Source of the DNA: Vishniacozyma victoriae
Lineage: Eukaryota; Basidiomycota; Tremellomycetes; Tremellales; Bulleribasidiaceae
Length of the DNA stretch: 64,000 nt
Direction: 5' to 3'
NCBI GenBank assembly: GCA_017654735.1
Contig: JADPYG010000088.1
Coordinates: forward strand, 2,170,001-2,234,000
Positions 1-12,384 of this stretch are shown here, piece after piece. Below the pieces are notes generated by a model that saw only the letters and a list, made by a program, of their open reading frames with translations, made no database searches and was not told the DNA's origin. Position 1 is the stretch's first letter. Every line of letters begins with the position of its first letter. Position numbers and translations under genes: made by a program.

Positions 1-24
1 ACAGCAAATTATCGGTTGGATCTT

Positions 25-2894
25 TTATAGGTTAGTAGGCCTATCTTGTTGATTTACACTCTTCCTCCTCAAATTCTCCTCCACACCCTCCTCGATCTCA
101 GCAACAGTCTCACCACCCGCCTGATCCCTATCGGGCTATTCATCAGCCTCTGCATATACATGTGAAGACGTCAAGAGAAGAAAGGAAGGACTCACCTTCT
201 CACTGATCCTCTGCCACATCATCATCATATTACTAGACTTTCCACTGATCTCATCGACGCTCTTACCAGCCGCTCTGGCCTTTTCAACATCATACCATCC
301 TGCCAAACTACATAACGGAGGTCTTTCACCTTGTAATTGCCGTGTGAGGAATCCAGCTTGTTCAGCTTGTGTTCGATCGGCAATCTTGGTTTCACGCCAT
401 TTCTGATGTTGAGAACTATATTTCTTGTCCCATTCCGCTCTTTTGCTTAACCATTTACGAATCGCTCCTTCTCCGTGGACTTGACCGATTTTCTCGCGTA
501 ACGCCGGATTGAGAGCTGGTATTTGATCGATTGATTCGAAAGGGCGGATCTTGCCGTGGGTCGATACTCGTTCAGCGACAATGTGAGATTGTGAGGAAGT
601 AGGTTCCCGACCGATGACAGTGACGATCCCTATGGAAGGTGTTGCTTGATCACCTGGAGCACCTTCGTCTTCGGTGACTGATGATTCAGACTCGCTAGAC
701 CCCCCAGCTTCAGATTGGACATCATCATCATCAATGTCCTTTTCGTTCGCCATATGAGCAGCCGATTGGGTGATGATTGGCTGAGTGAGATCGACCTGCG
801 ATCCGACAGATGAAGGAGCGGTACTGCCGTGACCTGGGGTGGCATCGGAATAACTCTGCCGACGGCTTATCGCAGGCGAAGTAGTCATATCCGTCTGTGT
901 GAAAGGCTTCAGCTTGGGCTCGATGGGCGATTGACCACTTGTCGAGCTTGTCTGGGCAGTATTGGACCTCGACGGATCACGAGACTTGTCTCGTTTCCGA
1001 GATCCGTTTACTTTCTTGTCGAGCGCTTTGCCAGCAGCGGTGTATGCCCAGATATTGAAGCTACGTATCAGCATGAAACTAACTGAAGACGAGACCTACT
1101 TTGCACAAGCTCGGTACATGTACTTTGCACTCTTTGTGATAGCCAGAGTAGGCACCACATGACAACATCCCTCGTAGATCTGTAAATGAACCCTGGTGGG
1201 TTTGTATTTTTCAATCATAGCTCCCTGGTCAGGGTACTGAGCCAGTGTGATTGAGGAGGGTCGATAGGTTGTGGGTTCAGCAGCTTTGTGGGCGAGGTAC
1301 ATGATCTACCACCATTAGCGCGGCTGACATGTGAATAATGATGTGAAGCTCACCTCGTCACGAAGCAGCTCACCACCACCTCCCGTCTGTTTATCAGCTT
1401 GAATGCTCGCACAGCTCTATCTAGCTTACTATCAGTAATGGACATAGTCCTCCTAGCGAGCCAAGATTGACGGGAGATACCAAAGGGTGACTCAGCAGAT
1501 TATTCGGACTATCATCAGCTGAATATACGCAAACAGTTAGCTGACCCACCAGTACATCTGCACTTGCTCATCAAACTGCGCTTTCGTCCCGTCCGACATC
1601 GTCACAGTTATCCCATCACCAGGTGCAGGCGGCCAAGCAACACTCGGCTTGTAGTGGAACCTAACGAGTCAGCTAGACCAATAAACAAGGAAAAAGTCAG
1701 CTTACCCTGTATTTGGAATAAAGTCCCCTCCGTCATATCCGCCTATACTAGGCATACTATGTGTCAAATCGACCCATGGACTAATCAAACTTGCTCCAGC
1801 GGGCATGGGGAGGCCCATCTCCCGGATGATGATAAGGAGAGAAACGACCATCCCTGCGCCGGCGGAGTCGCCCATGAATATGATTGATGTTGGTGAGATT
1901 GGTACGTGCGCGTCTGGTGGTGGGTCTATGAGGTATAGGTAGGATGCAAGTGCGTCGAGCAGACCGCATGGCTGTATTTTAGCTTATGAGCTGGTGCAAT
2001 TGAGTGAGCTTACGAAAGGGTACTGTGGAGCTAAGCGGTAGGCGGGTGCGAACGCCCTAGCTCCTGCTTTCCTAGCATGCCGCTGAATCTGATATCGGTG
2101 GGTATCGAGCGAGGAGAAGAAGTATGCTCCGCCTCCACCGTCAGCTCTGTATAGCTCGGGAGAGAGGGGACTGACCATGAATGTATAAGATGACACGGTC
2201 ACTCGTGACCTCCGCTCCAGAATTATCCTTGACACTTCCAGATGCAGCGGTTCCAGCTCGACGGGGAATATATGTATGACGATGGGCATGAGGATGTTTC
2301 GACATCTTCAATCCCGAGTCTGGGTTGTTCTCGGATGTCCGGCGTAGGTAATCCTTTTGCATCTACCCCATCAGCTATTTACATAACGGTCAGTCACTCA
2401 ACTCACCTCTATCCATTCTCCCTCCAGCTCTCTCCCTCTTATACGCCACCATTGATCTCCCCCAATGAGCTTTAGCCCACCTCCATTCTCCCCATCTGGA
2501 CCATATCTGCTCAAATGCGTGGATAATATTGTTTCGGCTCGCCCAATCGTAGCTTGCGGTATACGAACCACATCCCTCTTAACCCACGCTATACCATCAG
2601 TGTGAGCTTTAACAAGCTAAAGAAGGAGTTACGTGAATTGGGCACTTTCATAGCCGTAAAAGCTTGAACTTCTTCCACTCCATGCTGACTCGCAAATTCC
2701 AGAAAACGCCTGACGACCTTCAACCCTTCCTCATAACTCAATTCATTTTCTGGTCCTCCGCCTGGACCGCCGTCTGTGAGCGATTTCTTCTCTTGGCTCT
2801 TCCTGTTTTTACGGGCGAATAGGTGTGAGAAGAATGTTGATATGACTGTTGGTGTTGTAGCTACTGCTACTGATGGTGTGCCGAATTGGGGCAT
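25..2894 (-). CDS. Alpha/beta hydrolase, hormone-sensitive-lipase-like (multi-exon)
   Basis: A predicted serine hydrolase of the HSL/esterase group, probably acting on lipid or sterol esters; the substrate is unknown. Spliced exons on the minus strand give the HGG oxyanion-hole motif (HGGAYFF, around 2110-2165), then PAYRLAPQYPF (about 2030) and the nucleophile elbow GDSAGAG (about 1850), the usual order of the family. The protein starts MPQFGTPSVAV at 2894, preceded by a clean upstream region. The C-terminal third (about 136-1074) is a low-complexity, Ser/Thr- and Asp/Glu-rich tail that carries no recognisable domain. The last intron seems to use a GTGAGT donor near 192; the next exon then runs to a TAA at 25-27. 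Other ends are possible, because the final acceptor was chosen by eye. The family call is firm; the exact exon chain is moderate. Confidence 0.8.
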
Positions 2895-3167
2895 TGGTTG
2901 CAGCCCTTGTTGTTATGTACAGAGTCAACTTTTGGTACTCGTTTTAGCTGAGATTGCATGACGTTATCTCTTGATCTGATCGGAAGGAGTAGTGTGCCTT
3001 AATGACGTGGTATTTATATACTAAGATAGCCTATCCCCTTATCACTCCTGTACCTCCTTTCATGTCCAAGCTCAAAGGATAGGATACATAATTTCGACTC
3101 GTTCTCTTAGCTTATATATATACACAGTACAGAGGAGTAGTCAGCTTCCCTAATATACTCAATAACA

Positions 3168-5201
3168 ATGGCAGAACAACCAACAATCATACAAAAAGCA
3201 GAAGATGCAGTCGGTCAAGTCGCACAGTCGGTAGCAGAGACTTTGAACTTTGGTGAGAAGGAGGTCGTTGGTAACCCAGGTAAGCTGAGGAACCAGGAGA
3301 ATGTGCCAAGCTGATTCGTAGACCTGCCCACACTCTATATTGACGAAAAGGCCGGCTCCGACACCGAGGGCAACGGATCCCAACTCTCCCCCTTCGCTAC
3401 CCCTTTGGCAGCTTACCAGTCCCTCGGCCCTACCGCCGTATCAGACGCAACACCAGCAGCTGTCGCCAACTTCATGGTCCGAAAGCCAGATAGTGTGCAG
3501 AGGAATGAATGGGTCGAACTCAGTGCTAGTGCCAAGAAGAAGTTGATCAAGGTCGTCGAGGGATGGAGGAAGAAGGAGGCCAAGATGGCTAAAGAGGGAG
3601 AGAGGCTCGAGAAGGAGAAGAAGGATGCTGAGGAGCGTGATAAACAAAGGAGGGAGGAGGCAAAGAGTATCGTCCTTGTTGATGATGCTTCCAAGGGAGA
3701 GGCCAAGAAGGTATGTCATTTGGTTTCTAGATCATGTGCGGGAAATGCTGATGAGTAGACCAAGCTATTCGCCGTGCCCGAGCTCGTTGGAAGCCGAGTC
3801 CGACTACAGGGATGGGTTCACCGATTCCGACCACAAAAGACCAACTTCTTCATCCTCCTACGAGACGGTACTGCCATGACCCAGTGTATCCTCACTGGAG
3901 ATTGTATCAAGACGGTCGAAGCACTCGACTTGACAACGGAAAGTACAGTCGAGATTGTCGGAAAGGTTGAAAAGGTCAAGGATGGACAGACTGCCCCCGG
4001 TGGAGTTGAAATCATTGTCGACTACTGGAGGATCATTGGTCTTGCACCAGGTGGAAAGGAGGCTTTCGAGAGTATCATTCAGCCTGTATGTCCCATCACA
4101 CTCACGCATACAATGGCTGACGAGGGTAGGACATGGACAACTCGAAACGTGCTGATCTACGACACTTGGAGCTACGAGGAGAGACCGCAACAGCATGTAT
4201 GCGATTCCGAGCCTTGTTACTTCGATCTTTCCGAGAACGATTCAACGACCGACAAGTCTCCGAAGTCACTCCCCCATGTTTGGTCCAGACCTCCGTCGAG
4301 GGTGGTTCTACCTTGTTCGAATTCGACTACTATGGCGCCAAGGCATACTTGACCCAGTCCAGTCAATTGTACCTCGAGACCATGTTGCCAAGTTTGGGAG
4401 ATGTCTACTGTATCCAAGAGAGTTTCCGAGCCGAAAAGAGTTTAACAAGACGGTAAGTTAGCCACCGAGTGGTGTGAAGAGCGCTGACGAGGAAGACATT
4501 TGTCCGAGTACACTCATCTCGAAGCCGAGCTCGTCTTCATCACATTCAAAGACTTGCTTGATCATCTCGAGAGCATCATCTGCGATGTCGTCGACAACCT
4601 CCTTGCCGACCCTGTCGCTGCTCAGATCGTCAAGACCCTCAACCCAGACTTTGTTGCTCCACAACGACCCTTCATGCGACTCGATTACCGAGATGCCATC
4701 AAATACCTCGCCGAAAACGGTATCAACAAGGAAGACGGTACTCCCCACGTCGACGGTGATGATATCGCCGAAGCTGCCGAAAGGAAAATGACCGACAAGA
4801 TCAACCGACCCATTATGCTTGTTCATTTCCCCAAACACCTCAAATCGTTCTACATGCCTGGTTTGAAGGATGATCCCAACTATACCGAAAGTGTTGATAT
4901 CCTTGTTCCTGGTGTTGGAGAGGTTGTGGGTGGAAGTATGAGGATTAGTGATTTGAAGGAATTGGTAGATGGTTACAAGAGGGAAGGAATCCCTATGGAA
5001 CCCTACTACTGGTTCACTGATCAGAGAAAGTACGGTACCACCGAACACGGAGGTTACGGTCTTGGTGTCGAGGTGAGCTAGTTCCCGCGCCTCTGTAGGC
5101 TATAGCTGATGAAATAGCGATTCCTAGCGTGGATGCTTGGAAGGTTCACTGTCCGAGAGTGCAGCTTGTACCCCAGGTACATGGGCCGAGCTACCCCATG
5201 A
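3168..5201 (+). CDS. DED81: Asparaginyl-tRNA synthetase, cytosolic
   Basis: Charges tRNA-Asn with asparagine in the cytosol. The protein starts [17 protein letters not shown] at 3168 after a small leader. A Lys/Glu-rich extension typical of eukaryotic AsnRS follows (about 3520-3715), then the OB-fold anticodon-binding domain ([13 protein letters not shown], from 3790). The class II catalytic core comes next: motif 2 is [21 protein letters not shown], split by an intron between 4452 and 4496, and motif 3 is [17 protein letters not shown], split by an intron at about 5072-5117. It ends [15 protein letters not shown] with TGA at 5199-5201. About six short introns are needed to keep the frame; each has a GT..AG pair. 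Length and motif order match the full-length family with no sign of damage. AsnRS, not AspRS or LysRS, is indicated by the motif 2 context and the C-terminal sequence. Confidence 0.95.
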
Positions 5202-5407
5202 TTCAGGCTGTGATATCGAGAGAGAGAGGATAGAGGATACATCATGAGCGTCGTATATAGGCCATGCATATATATTTTGACATCGCATATATAACTTGAA
5301 ATATCCAGTCAGGTTATAAAATGACAAAAAGTCCGACGCGTCGTGACGCAATCTGAATGATCACCTCCGCACCTACCTACCTTCATTCATACTCTGACCA
5401 TACAACG

Positions 5408-7841
5408 ATGGATCCGGAACAGCTCTTTCACGCCTCGCAGATCGAGCTTCTCATCCCTTCCTATTCCTCATGCCCAGCTCAGCCAGAGGATCCATCGTCT
5501 TCATCATGGTGGACAGATGCCCAGAACGCTCGGACTAGGGATACAGCTTATTTAGGTACATTCCTCTCGTCATTACGATGGTAGATGCTGATTTCTTAGA
5601 TGAGCACCTGGAATATTATGTCGGCTTGTCTATTGATGATGGCGAAGGCAAGAGCCCATCGCATGAGCTCAAGCATTTCCTATCACGTCTGCAGGTAGCT
5701 CCATTTGCCCTCGTCGTAGCGGTCCCAGCTAATGAACAGCTCACAATGACCGCATCATTCCTCCCACCCCTCCCCAGTCAAGGCTCACAACCAAGTACAG
5801 CAACCCGCAGCAACCACTCGCTACAAGCCCCCGATGCTACTCCACGCCAAAGCGAGGTCAACCTCGATTACCCACCTGTCACACCTATGCCTCAACCAGC
5901 TGTGAAAGATGGGGATGAACAGTATGCCGCTGCTGAAGGACAAGTAGTCTGGGAGGGGCAAATTACGGATAAGTACAAGATCTACAAAGGAGATGTGGGA
6001 TGGGTAGCAGTATGGAAAGGGGAGGTCAAGATTGGTTAGTCCGCTTTGCAAGCAGGAGCTGATGGATAGAATATATGCGAACCAATATCAGGGATCCGGT
6101 TCTTGCTTTGACTGCCTCGGTGACGTTGCGAGATGCACCGGTCAAGCTGGGACATAAGAGGGGGAACTTTAGTATTGATACGATATCGACAAGGATGGGA
6201 GGGGATGATTGGGATGAAGAGGATGGGGGTGATGGATTGGCTCGGATGAATCAATTTGATCTCATAGGAGGTCTAGCGGAGGGTGAGAAGCTTCCTTCCA
6301 GGCTAATCGCTGCTGATCATGTAGATTCGAATGGCCTACCCGCAACTCGCCTGGGTCAGAGGATGCGGGAAGAACTCTCAATTCCAGAAAGTCCATCACG
6401 AGCAGTCCCACCTCTGACCGCCCACGCAACCCCGGAGGTATCCTCGCCCGCCTGGCTCGCTAGCGAGCGCTCCGCTCCAACCACAGCGTCCACGACGACC
6501 CTCCGTAAATCCTACCGACGAGTACTAGCCATGCACTCTGGTCTCAATGTCCGCATGAGAGCTCTATGCCTACCTCAACTCCTTTCCACCTCTGCGACAG
6601 AAGATGACGAGAACGAAGGTGAAAAGAAGATGGTCTTGTGTATCGAGATAGTCAATCCGGAACATGAGGGAATGGCATTCGAGATTGAAGCTGTGAATAT
6701 CGAGATCGCCGGAAATGGGGGGAAAGCAACTGCCGAACTGGTTTGTCAACCTGGTCATCAACCCGGAGAAAATTTATTCCCCTTGACTCTTCAACCTGTT
6801 GAGCAGTACAATCTACTCTACGGGGTCAACATCGCCGCAGCTCCGGAGGAGAGGAACGGAAGTGGAGATCAAGCTGTCATGCGAATGATGGGTCGTGGGG
6901 ATGATACGAGACCAGCAGCGATTTTCGTGGTCGCAAGACCATGTATCCCGTTGAGTGATGGAACATTCGAATATCCCACGAAAGCATTCAATACCCGCTG
7001 GAACTCTCAACTCGACTTGACAGTGTTCTACGCTTCGTTATCGAATAGCCCAAATGCCATTCCGGCAAGTACGCAATACCTAGTATCAAAGGGACCTGTC
7101 GTACCGCCAAACCCTGTTGCTGGCGATAAACGATTTTCGATAGCTTCGTTCGCTTCTACTCCAGATCAATCTCAATCTACTAGGGATCCAAGGCGGTTAA
7201 CACAACGACCAATCATGCCTAGTCAAGCAATGAATGGTCGAGTACAGTCAATGCGGCAGACTTCAAATCCAACATCATCGGCTGGGCTCCTAGTATCGGT
7301 TAAATTACTCCCAAATGCTCCAAATGGCACCAACGGAAATGACGAAAACCACAGATCAAGTGTCAAGCCATTCGAGCCGTTCTCAGTCGAGGTGTTTATC
7401 CATAATCGAACAGACGAAGTCCGAAGATTCCGCTTATCAATCCCACCCCGAGACGGCGATGCTCAAATTAGAGAAACGATTGATAAACGTAAATCTCAAC
7501 ATCAATCAATGATCCAAGATGATCCAGGTACGTCCCTCCTCGCAACGACGTGCCAGTGCTGATAATGAGTGATGCGTCAGATGTTGATGAAACATTTAGC
7601 TAGTGCGCCTGCGCTGGTCCCGTTAGAAGCGGATATCAGGTGTGGACCACTTCTACCTGGTGCTTCGCTAGCGGCTAGGATCAGGTTTATGGCGTTACGG
7701 GAAGGTGTTCATAAGGTTGAGAAATTGGTTATCACGGGGGTTGGGGATGATTGGAACTTTGTCATGAGGTGAGTCTTATTTATGGAGCTGACGGACGATG
7801 GCTGATTCCGTAGTCCAGTCCTGGACGTGGTGGTGGCTTGA
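5408..7841 (+). CDS. TRS65: TRAPP II complex subunit Trs65-like
   Basis: Likely the fungus-specific TRAPPII subunit that supports Golgi/post-Golgi Rab activation. The protein begins MDPEQLFHASQIELLIP at 5408; an in-frame ATG at 5357 is an alternative. Exon 1 is spliced at 5555/5601 to DEHLEYYVGLS. A long middle exon (6070-7530) carries immunoglobulin-like beta-rich sequence including RKSYRRVLAMHSGLNVRMR and NPEHEGMAFEIEAVNIEI. The C-terminal part, GPLLPGASLAARIRFMALREGVHKVEKL, then a last short exon ending MSPVLDVVVA (TGA 7839-7841), is the conserved end of the Trs65 family as I know it. Identification rests on this C-terminal block and the overall layout. The family diverges fast, so a search is needed to exclude other TRAPP-associated proteins. 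The 3' end of this gene has been duplicated directly downstream. Confidence 0.72.
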
Positions 7842-8046
7842 AAGAGGTGTCATTCAAAGGGAGCTCCTCTAGCGGCTAGGATTACTGTAGGTCCATGGCG
7901 TTCCGGTAATGTATTCATAAAGTGGAGGTATTGGTTATCACGGGGGTTGGGATGATCGGAACTGTGTCATGAGGTGAGTCTTATTTGTTGAGCTAAGGGA
8001 GGATGGCTGATTTCTTAGTCCAGTCCTGCACGTGGTGGTGGCCTGA
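7666..8046. repeat. Tandem duplication of the Trs65 3' end, second copy decayed
   Basis: Copy 1 (about 7666-7841) is the functional end of the Trs65 gene: the last part of the penultimate exon, the final intron and the final exon. Copy 2 (about 7867-8046) repeats all of it about 200 bp downstream, including GTGAGTCTTATTT at the donor and GTCCAGTCCTG at the acceptor side. Copy 2 has scattered substitutions and small indels, for example a TAG near the start and a shifted reading frame, so it is not coding. It lies in the convergent gap before the APH-fold gene that ends at 8156. Confidence 0.88.
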
Positions 8047-8155
8047 GAGCGATATCTTTCACAGGTATGTGACTATCTAAGGCAGGCGCAACCCTGGGCT
8101 AATGAGACCCAGATCCATACATGCATTTTTTGTCTAATCCAACGAAAACTATTGC

Positions 8156-9874
8156 CTAGTGCGCTGCTGAGGCTACGGGCACAGAATCTTCGACGTCATC
8201 TGCAGCGTCTTCGTCCGATTCCGAATTCTCGTCCGGGCTCCACTTGGATCGATACAGAGCAATGGTCTCTTCCAGTACCATAATCTCGGGCAATCCTGGG
8301 TCATCGCTATGCCGAGACAACGCCCACTCGAACCAGGCTTCTCGAGTCTCGGGCAGAGGCCCAGCCCTGTCTCCCTGGAAAGCGTCCACGAGGCCGTTCA
8401 GCATTCCGAGGAGGTAAGCATCCCCGAAAGAGCCCTTGCCGGCGTACATGGACAGAGTGAAATTGCCGATGACGTATTCGAGTCGCTGATATTTTCGTCC
8501 ATTTCTCACACAGTCTGCTAAATCGGCCCGACCTCGTTGCTCGTATGCGTCGCATAACAACACCTCTCCCTCGGTGAGAGCGTTGTTGCCAAAGAGCCAA
8601 TCCTTGGTGCCGAATATGGCTTCGATCGCCGAGAAAGCGTGTGTCTTGCAGGTTGTGTTCGCACTGATGTATGAGACATTACCGAATAGATGGTAAAAGC
8701 ACTCACTATTCCCAATCAAGGACTGCGGTGATCTCATTCTCATGGCTCAAGAATTGACAGGTCAAAGCGTCTGGCTGGCGAATGAAGAATTCTCCTTCCT
8801 CCTTGGCGAGATCGGCACAATCCATGACCAAGCTTCGGGCGACTAGGTGCCCGAGGTAGACGTAGAGCGGTCTGCCGCGTCCGACCAGCCCCTTCCTCGT
8901 ATATTCGAGAACCCGGTCGATCTGAAGAATGTAACGGTCTCGCATCGTCTTGAATGGTCCGGGGAAGTGAGGGGGTGCGATGCCACTGATGCCGTACAGA
9001 TCAACAAGCGGACCGACCGTTATACGTCCCGATGCGCCACCTTCTCCGAATTTCAGACTGCCGATAGCGTCATAAGACAATTCAGCTACTTGAATCGCGT
9101 AATTCGCATATCCTTCGATGAATGTCGCCCTTGCCGCCTGGGTGTCGCTTTTGGGTTCGTAGAACAAGTCTTCACAGGGCCCTCCCCTCTTGTGATCGAA
9201 GATGATGAAGAGACATCTAGGATCTATGCCGGAATGAGCTTGAGATGACAATATCGAGAGGAGTAGAATTGCTCACCGTTGCTCTTTGACAGGGCACCCA
9301 CTCCCCAATCGTGGACGCGAGCGACAAGGTTTGTAACCGATTGCAAAGCTGTCATAGTTGCCACTTCGCTCTCCCTCACATATTTCGAGACCTCGAAAGG
9401 AGCATGATCACGATTGTAGCCGTTCAGTCGCAGCATCCACTTGACGCCATCATCGAAAAGGAGAGGAATATGTATATTGAGACCTCCATGGCAATCTTCT
9501 GGGATCTCAGAAAAGTCGGGCAGAGATATTTCATTGACGGTACGTCCGGGCCTTAAGATCCGGAGTCGCTCCTGCAGGGCATCGATGCTGAGATCTCGAA
9601 GAGCGTCCTCAAACTGTTTTTAATGAGTAATCATATGATATAGATGGAGGCTGACATACCGATCGATCATCCTGTTCCCAAGGTACCTGATGGTCAGCCC
9701 GTCTCTTCCACATAAAGACGACCTCACCTCTATCTCTCGACAATCGGTGTGGGCTGGACCATCAAGGTGGACTCGGCATAAAACCTTGTCACACCCGTAA
9801 CAGAAAGCAGGTTGTGACTCGGCAACGCCTGTGCAGAGGTCATGCTGGCATGGTATCTGAAGAAGTGAAAGCAT
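8156..9874 (-). CDS. AN1-type zinc finger + APH/choline-kinase-fold protein (paralogue 1), catalytic motif degraded
   Basis: First of six related genes in the window. Exon 1 (from MLSLLQIPCQHDLC, ATG 9872-9874) encodes a zinc finger spaced C-x4-C-x10-C-x2-C-x4-C-x2-H-x5-H-x2-C, an AN1 pattern except for one extra residue before the last Cys. A short exon (VPWEQDDRS) joins it to an APH-type kinase fold: KWMLRLNGY in the N-lobe, ARVHDWGVG, PRCLFIIFDHKRG in the hinge, GPFKTMRDRYILQID in the helical part and AVLDWEW for the DFG-equivalent. The catalytic loop, normally HGD-x4-N, reads RQPDALTCQ, so the Asp is kept and the Asn replaced; phosphotransfer is doubtful. Family knowledge: fungal APH-fold proteins are widespread and mostly of unknown function. 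It is convergent with Trs65 and head to head with a small cysteine protein gene at 10283. Confidence 0.82.
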
Positions 9875-10282
9875 TATGGAATGAGGAGGTGATTGAGAGA
9901 TGCATTCCGAGAGTGTCAGATAATATATAGAGAAGAAACATATCGCTGATGTGGAGCTTGCAGATTGTGAAGTGAAACATCCTCGATGTGATCACCAACA
10001 ACCTCGTCCCGTGACAATTGAACATCCTAGATCTAATCTTAAATCTTGATCCAGTGTACGGTCAGCGGTCACAACGTTATTATGATTTTACGGGAAGGGT
10101 GACAGTTACACGCTAACAATGGGACAAGTATCCCTACAAACATCACATCGATTGGATGCATATATACTAATAGACACCTACTGCACTCACTCTTTCAAAC
10201 ATTCTCCTGTCTCGATAGCCAACCACAACCTATCAACCAACACCTTTGATCATCTCATATTACTTGCATACCAGTATTCAAT
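9875..10282. promoter_or_regulatory. Divergent promoter between zinc-finger/APH gene 1 and a small Cys protein gene
   Basis: A 408-bp head-to-head intergenic region. It holds a TATA-like run near 9922 for the minus-strand gene and CATATATACTAA near 10158 for the plus-strand gene. The 9-mer CGTCCCGTG lies at 10005-10013; the same 9-mer lies upstream of paralogues 3 and 4. No other coding signal was seen. Confidence 0.45.
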
Positions 10283-10585
10283 ATGCCTAGTAAGCATCCA
10301 GTCCAGGATTGAGGGTCAGAACGCGTCGCTGATCATCAAGTGCCCAAAGAATGCCTAGTCTGCGGAGAGATGTGCCCAGTACGACGCGGCCCCTCCAGCT
10401 TTCTATGCGACATATGCCTCGCACCATGGCTCGACCATAGGTCACACCCATACCGTTCAGCCAAGGACAATGAGAAAGCAAGGAGGAGACATGCGGTCCA
10501 GGCCGAGATATCGAGGTGCCGACAACCAAAACCCAAAACTCGAATGGAGAGGATCAAGGCTTTCTTCAGGAGGATGAGGAGGTAG
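10283..10585 (+). CDS. Small cysteine-rich basic protein, AN1-like remnant
   Basis: A predicted protein of about 83 residues. The model uses an ATG at 10283, an intron with donor GTAAGC right after the seventh coding base, branch point CTGAT and acceptor AAG at 10340, then one exon to TAG at 10583-10585. The first part reads MPMPKECLVCGEMCPVRR, with a second CxxC after ten residues (FLCDICLAPW), then DHRSH. The C-x10-C-x2-C block matches the spacing in the zinc finger of the neighbouring APH-fold gene, but the later Cys/His ligands are degenerate. The C-terminus is strongly basic (RMERIKAFFRRMRR). It is transcribed divergently from zinc-finger/APH gene 1; a comparable small gene lies upstream of paralogue 3. 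Function unknown. The short first exon is an inference; translation could start in the second exon instead. Confidence 0.5.
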
Positions 10586-10760
10586 ATTGGAGTTGCTGGA
10601 CGGGTATGGAGATGTCGGTGGTGTAGAAGCGATAAAGGAGGTACTCAGACTTAAAAGAGGAAATGGACTGTGTAGAAGGGATAGTGGATGTAGCTGGACG
10701 TAGACAGGGATTGAGGTGTAGGAATGAAATACATAGATCACGAAAGATGGGATCCCCGCC

Positions 10761-11684
10761 TTAGTACCCTGGTCCCCATGATTGACCTTCCGTCACTGAT
10801 TCCATCTTGTGATCTGCAGGTCTCGCCGCTGATTCATAGATGATAGCACCAGGTCGAGCCGCAATCTGACCATCAGCTTTCTGCGCCTTTCGGATCGACA
10901 CGAGCTTACAGCACTCCAACTCCCTCTTAATCCGATGTAATACACTTTCGTCGTTTCCTCATCTCCTCCAGAAGTATTTCCAGGGATATATATCGTCAAA
11001 CTCGTCATTCCGCTAAACTTTGCTGCCCTGTCCCATCAGCTTTGACTACCGACGTGAGGCGCTAGCTTACTTGACTTGATATTCGACTCCATCTCTTTGT
11101 TCTATACATTCCAATTTCTGGGTCGGCTCTCGAGCTTCAGCATCTGAGAAATCCATCCCTGGGGCATCTTTGAACTGATCATCAGGTCACAAACTGTGGT
11201 GCTGAAGAGGAACTGACTAGATATAAGTCACTAGGTGTTTGACCGCTCGGACCGGATTTTATCGTTATCGTACGTAGCGATACTGAAGATATGAATGGGA
11301 CTGGTCATTAGTATTGGTGCCCCTGTCAAAAGAAATAGGGGACTGACTATTGATAATTAAAGTATCATCCGCGTCAGATTCGAGGAACTACTACGCCATC
11401 AGACCTCTACTCCACGCAACGCAGTACGAGGCTCACGATAATCTCATCGTTTCTCAGCTCCCAGCTTCTAATTAATCAGCTTCGCCGCATGTACACCGGG
11501 TCAGGCCAGCTTACTTGATGACCTTCTGCCCGGCTTCAAGTCCTCCGAGCGCGTTCAACGCTGTGACATGTGGTAAATCAATTTGAGGAAATAGTGAATC
11601 TTGGGGTCCGGTGCCTACTGGATCATCATGGTCGTGGTCATGATCACCATTTCCATGATCATGAGCTTCGTTCGAACAACTCAT
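10761..11684 (-). CDS. PITH domain protein (PITHD1-like)
   Basis: PITH is the C-terminal domain of the proteasome-associated thioredoxin Txnl1; stand-alone PITH proteins such as PITHD1 are conserved and bind the proteasome. The start MSCSNEAHDHGNGDHDHDHDD (ATG 11682-11684) shows the His/Asp-rich leader typical of fungal members. Then come SLFPQIDLPHVTALN and later MTSLTIYIPGNTSGGDEETTKVYYIGLRGSWS, the hallmark last strands of PITH. A GTAAGC..CAG intron at about 10870-10910 leads to the last exon, which gives PGAIIYESAARPADHKMES and TAA at 10761-10763, again family-typical. Several introns in the middle (11020-11520) were not resolved in full. The gene appears intact. Confidence 0.86.
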
Positions 11685-11842
11685 TGTTCTCTACTATAAT
11701 GGTCGTTGCAAGTGGAGGAAGTCACCTCGTCACTCTGTTGCCACTTTACTTTGAATTTGATTCCGTCCCCTTTTCGATTTCATCCTTCTATCTGTCTGCT
11801 GTCACTGCACATACCATCCACATACACCACACAACTACAACA

Positions 11843-12146
11843 ATGTCCCAACCTGAGAAAGTAACTCCTTCATACCTCGGACCAGCTGGTCAACAGGCAC
11901 CTCCTAGCATCTACGCCGCCCTCAAGGATCAGGTCATGGCTCCTCAGTACAGGGATGATAACCTCCGGTATGTCCCCTGTCATTTCAACGCTTCGTCCCA
12001 GACTAGACCACCATGACCTTTTGCTGCGAATCGTTTTGAAAGCATTATACTGACCGTCTAGTATACTCCGAGCCGCGACCATCTTCACCGCAGGCATCAT
12101 CTTTGTCCGAAGCAGTTGGAGTTCGACCTTGTTCCCAGTCTTCTAG
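11843..12146 (+). CDS. Small mitochondrial outer-membrane-like protein, possibly Tom6
   Basis: A protein of about 70 residues from two exons. Exon 1 is MSQPEKVTPSYLGPAGQQAPP to DDNLR (ATG 11843), with a GTATGT donor. Exon 2 after CTAG at 12061 reads ILRAATIFTAGIIFVRSSWSSTLFPVF with TAG at 12144-12146. The layout is a soluble N-terminal stretch, one C-terminal transmembrane helix and a short end with Trp, Pro and Phe. That resembles the tail-anchored TOM6 subunit of the mitochondrial import pore, which fungi keep with low sequence identity. The call rests on size, topology and the end motif only; another small tail-anchored protein is possible. It is divergent from the PITH gene across about 160 bp. 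Confidence 0.45.
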
Positions 12147-12384
12147 GTCAGCTTGCACTTCTGGACTGGACAACCATAGCTGATCGTATAGGTACTGGAT
12201 GGCAAGGATAAATAGAGGAGCAGGAGAAGGAATAGGCTGTATAATCAGATGTATCAACACCATGCATCACTCTTGAACGGTCACGGGATCGGCACTATAG
12301 TTTGCATATTCCAATCCTTTAACTTATAATTCGGCGTATTCAAGATTCTTCTTCTAATTACTCTTATCCCCCTCTCGATTCAGA

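Noticed and set aside
4458..5048. 196-codon minus-strand ORF over the AsnRS gene
   Set aside because: Antisense shadow of the catalytic domain; the plus strand reads a complete class II synthetase.
11570..12016. Plus-strand ORF of 148 codons starting at 11570
   Set aside because: Its first part is antisense to the His/Asp-rich start of the PITH gene. The real small gene starts at 11843 in the same frame.
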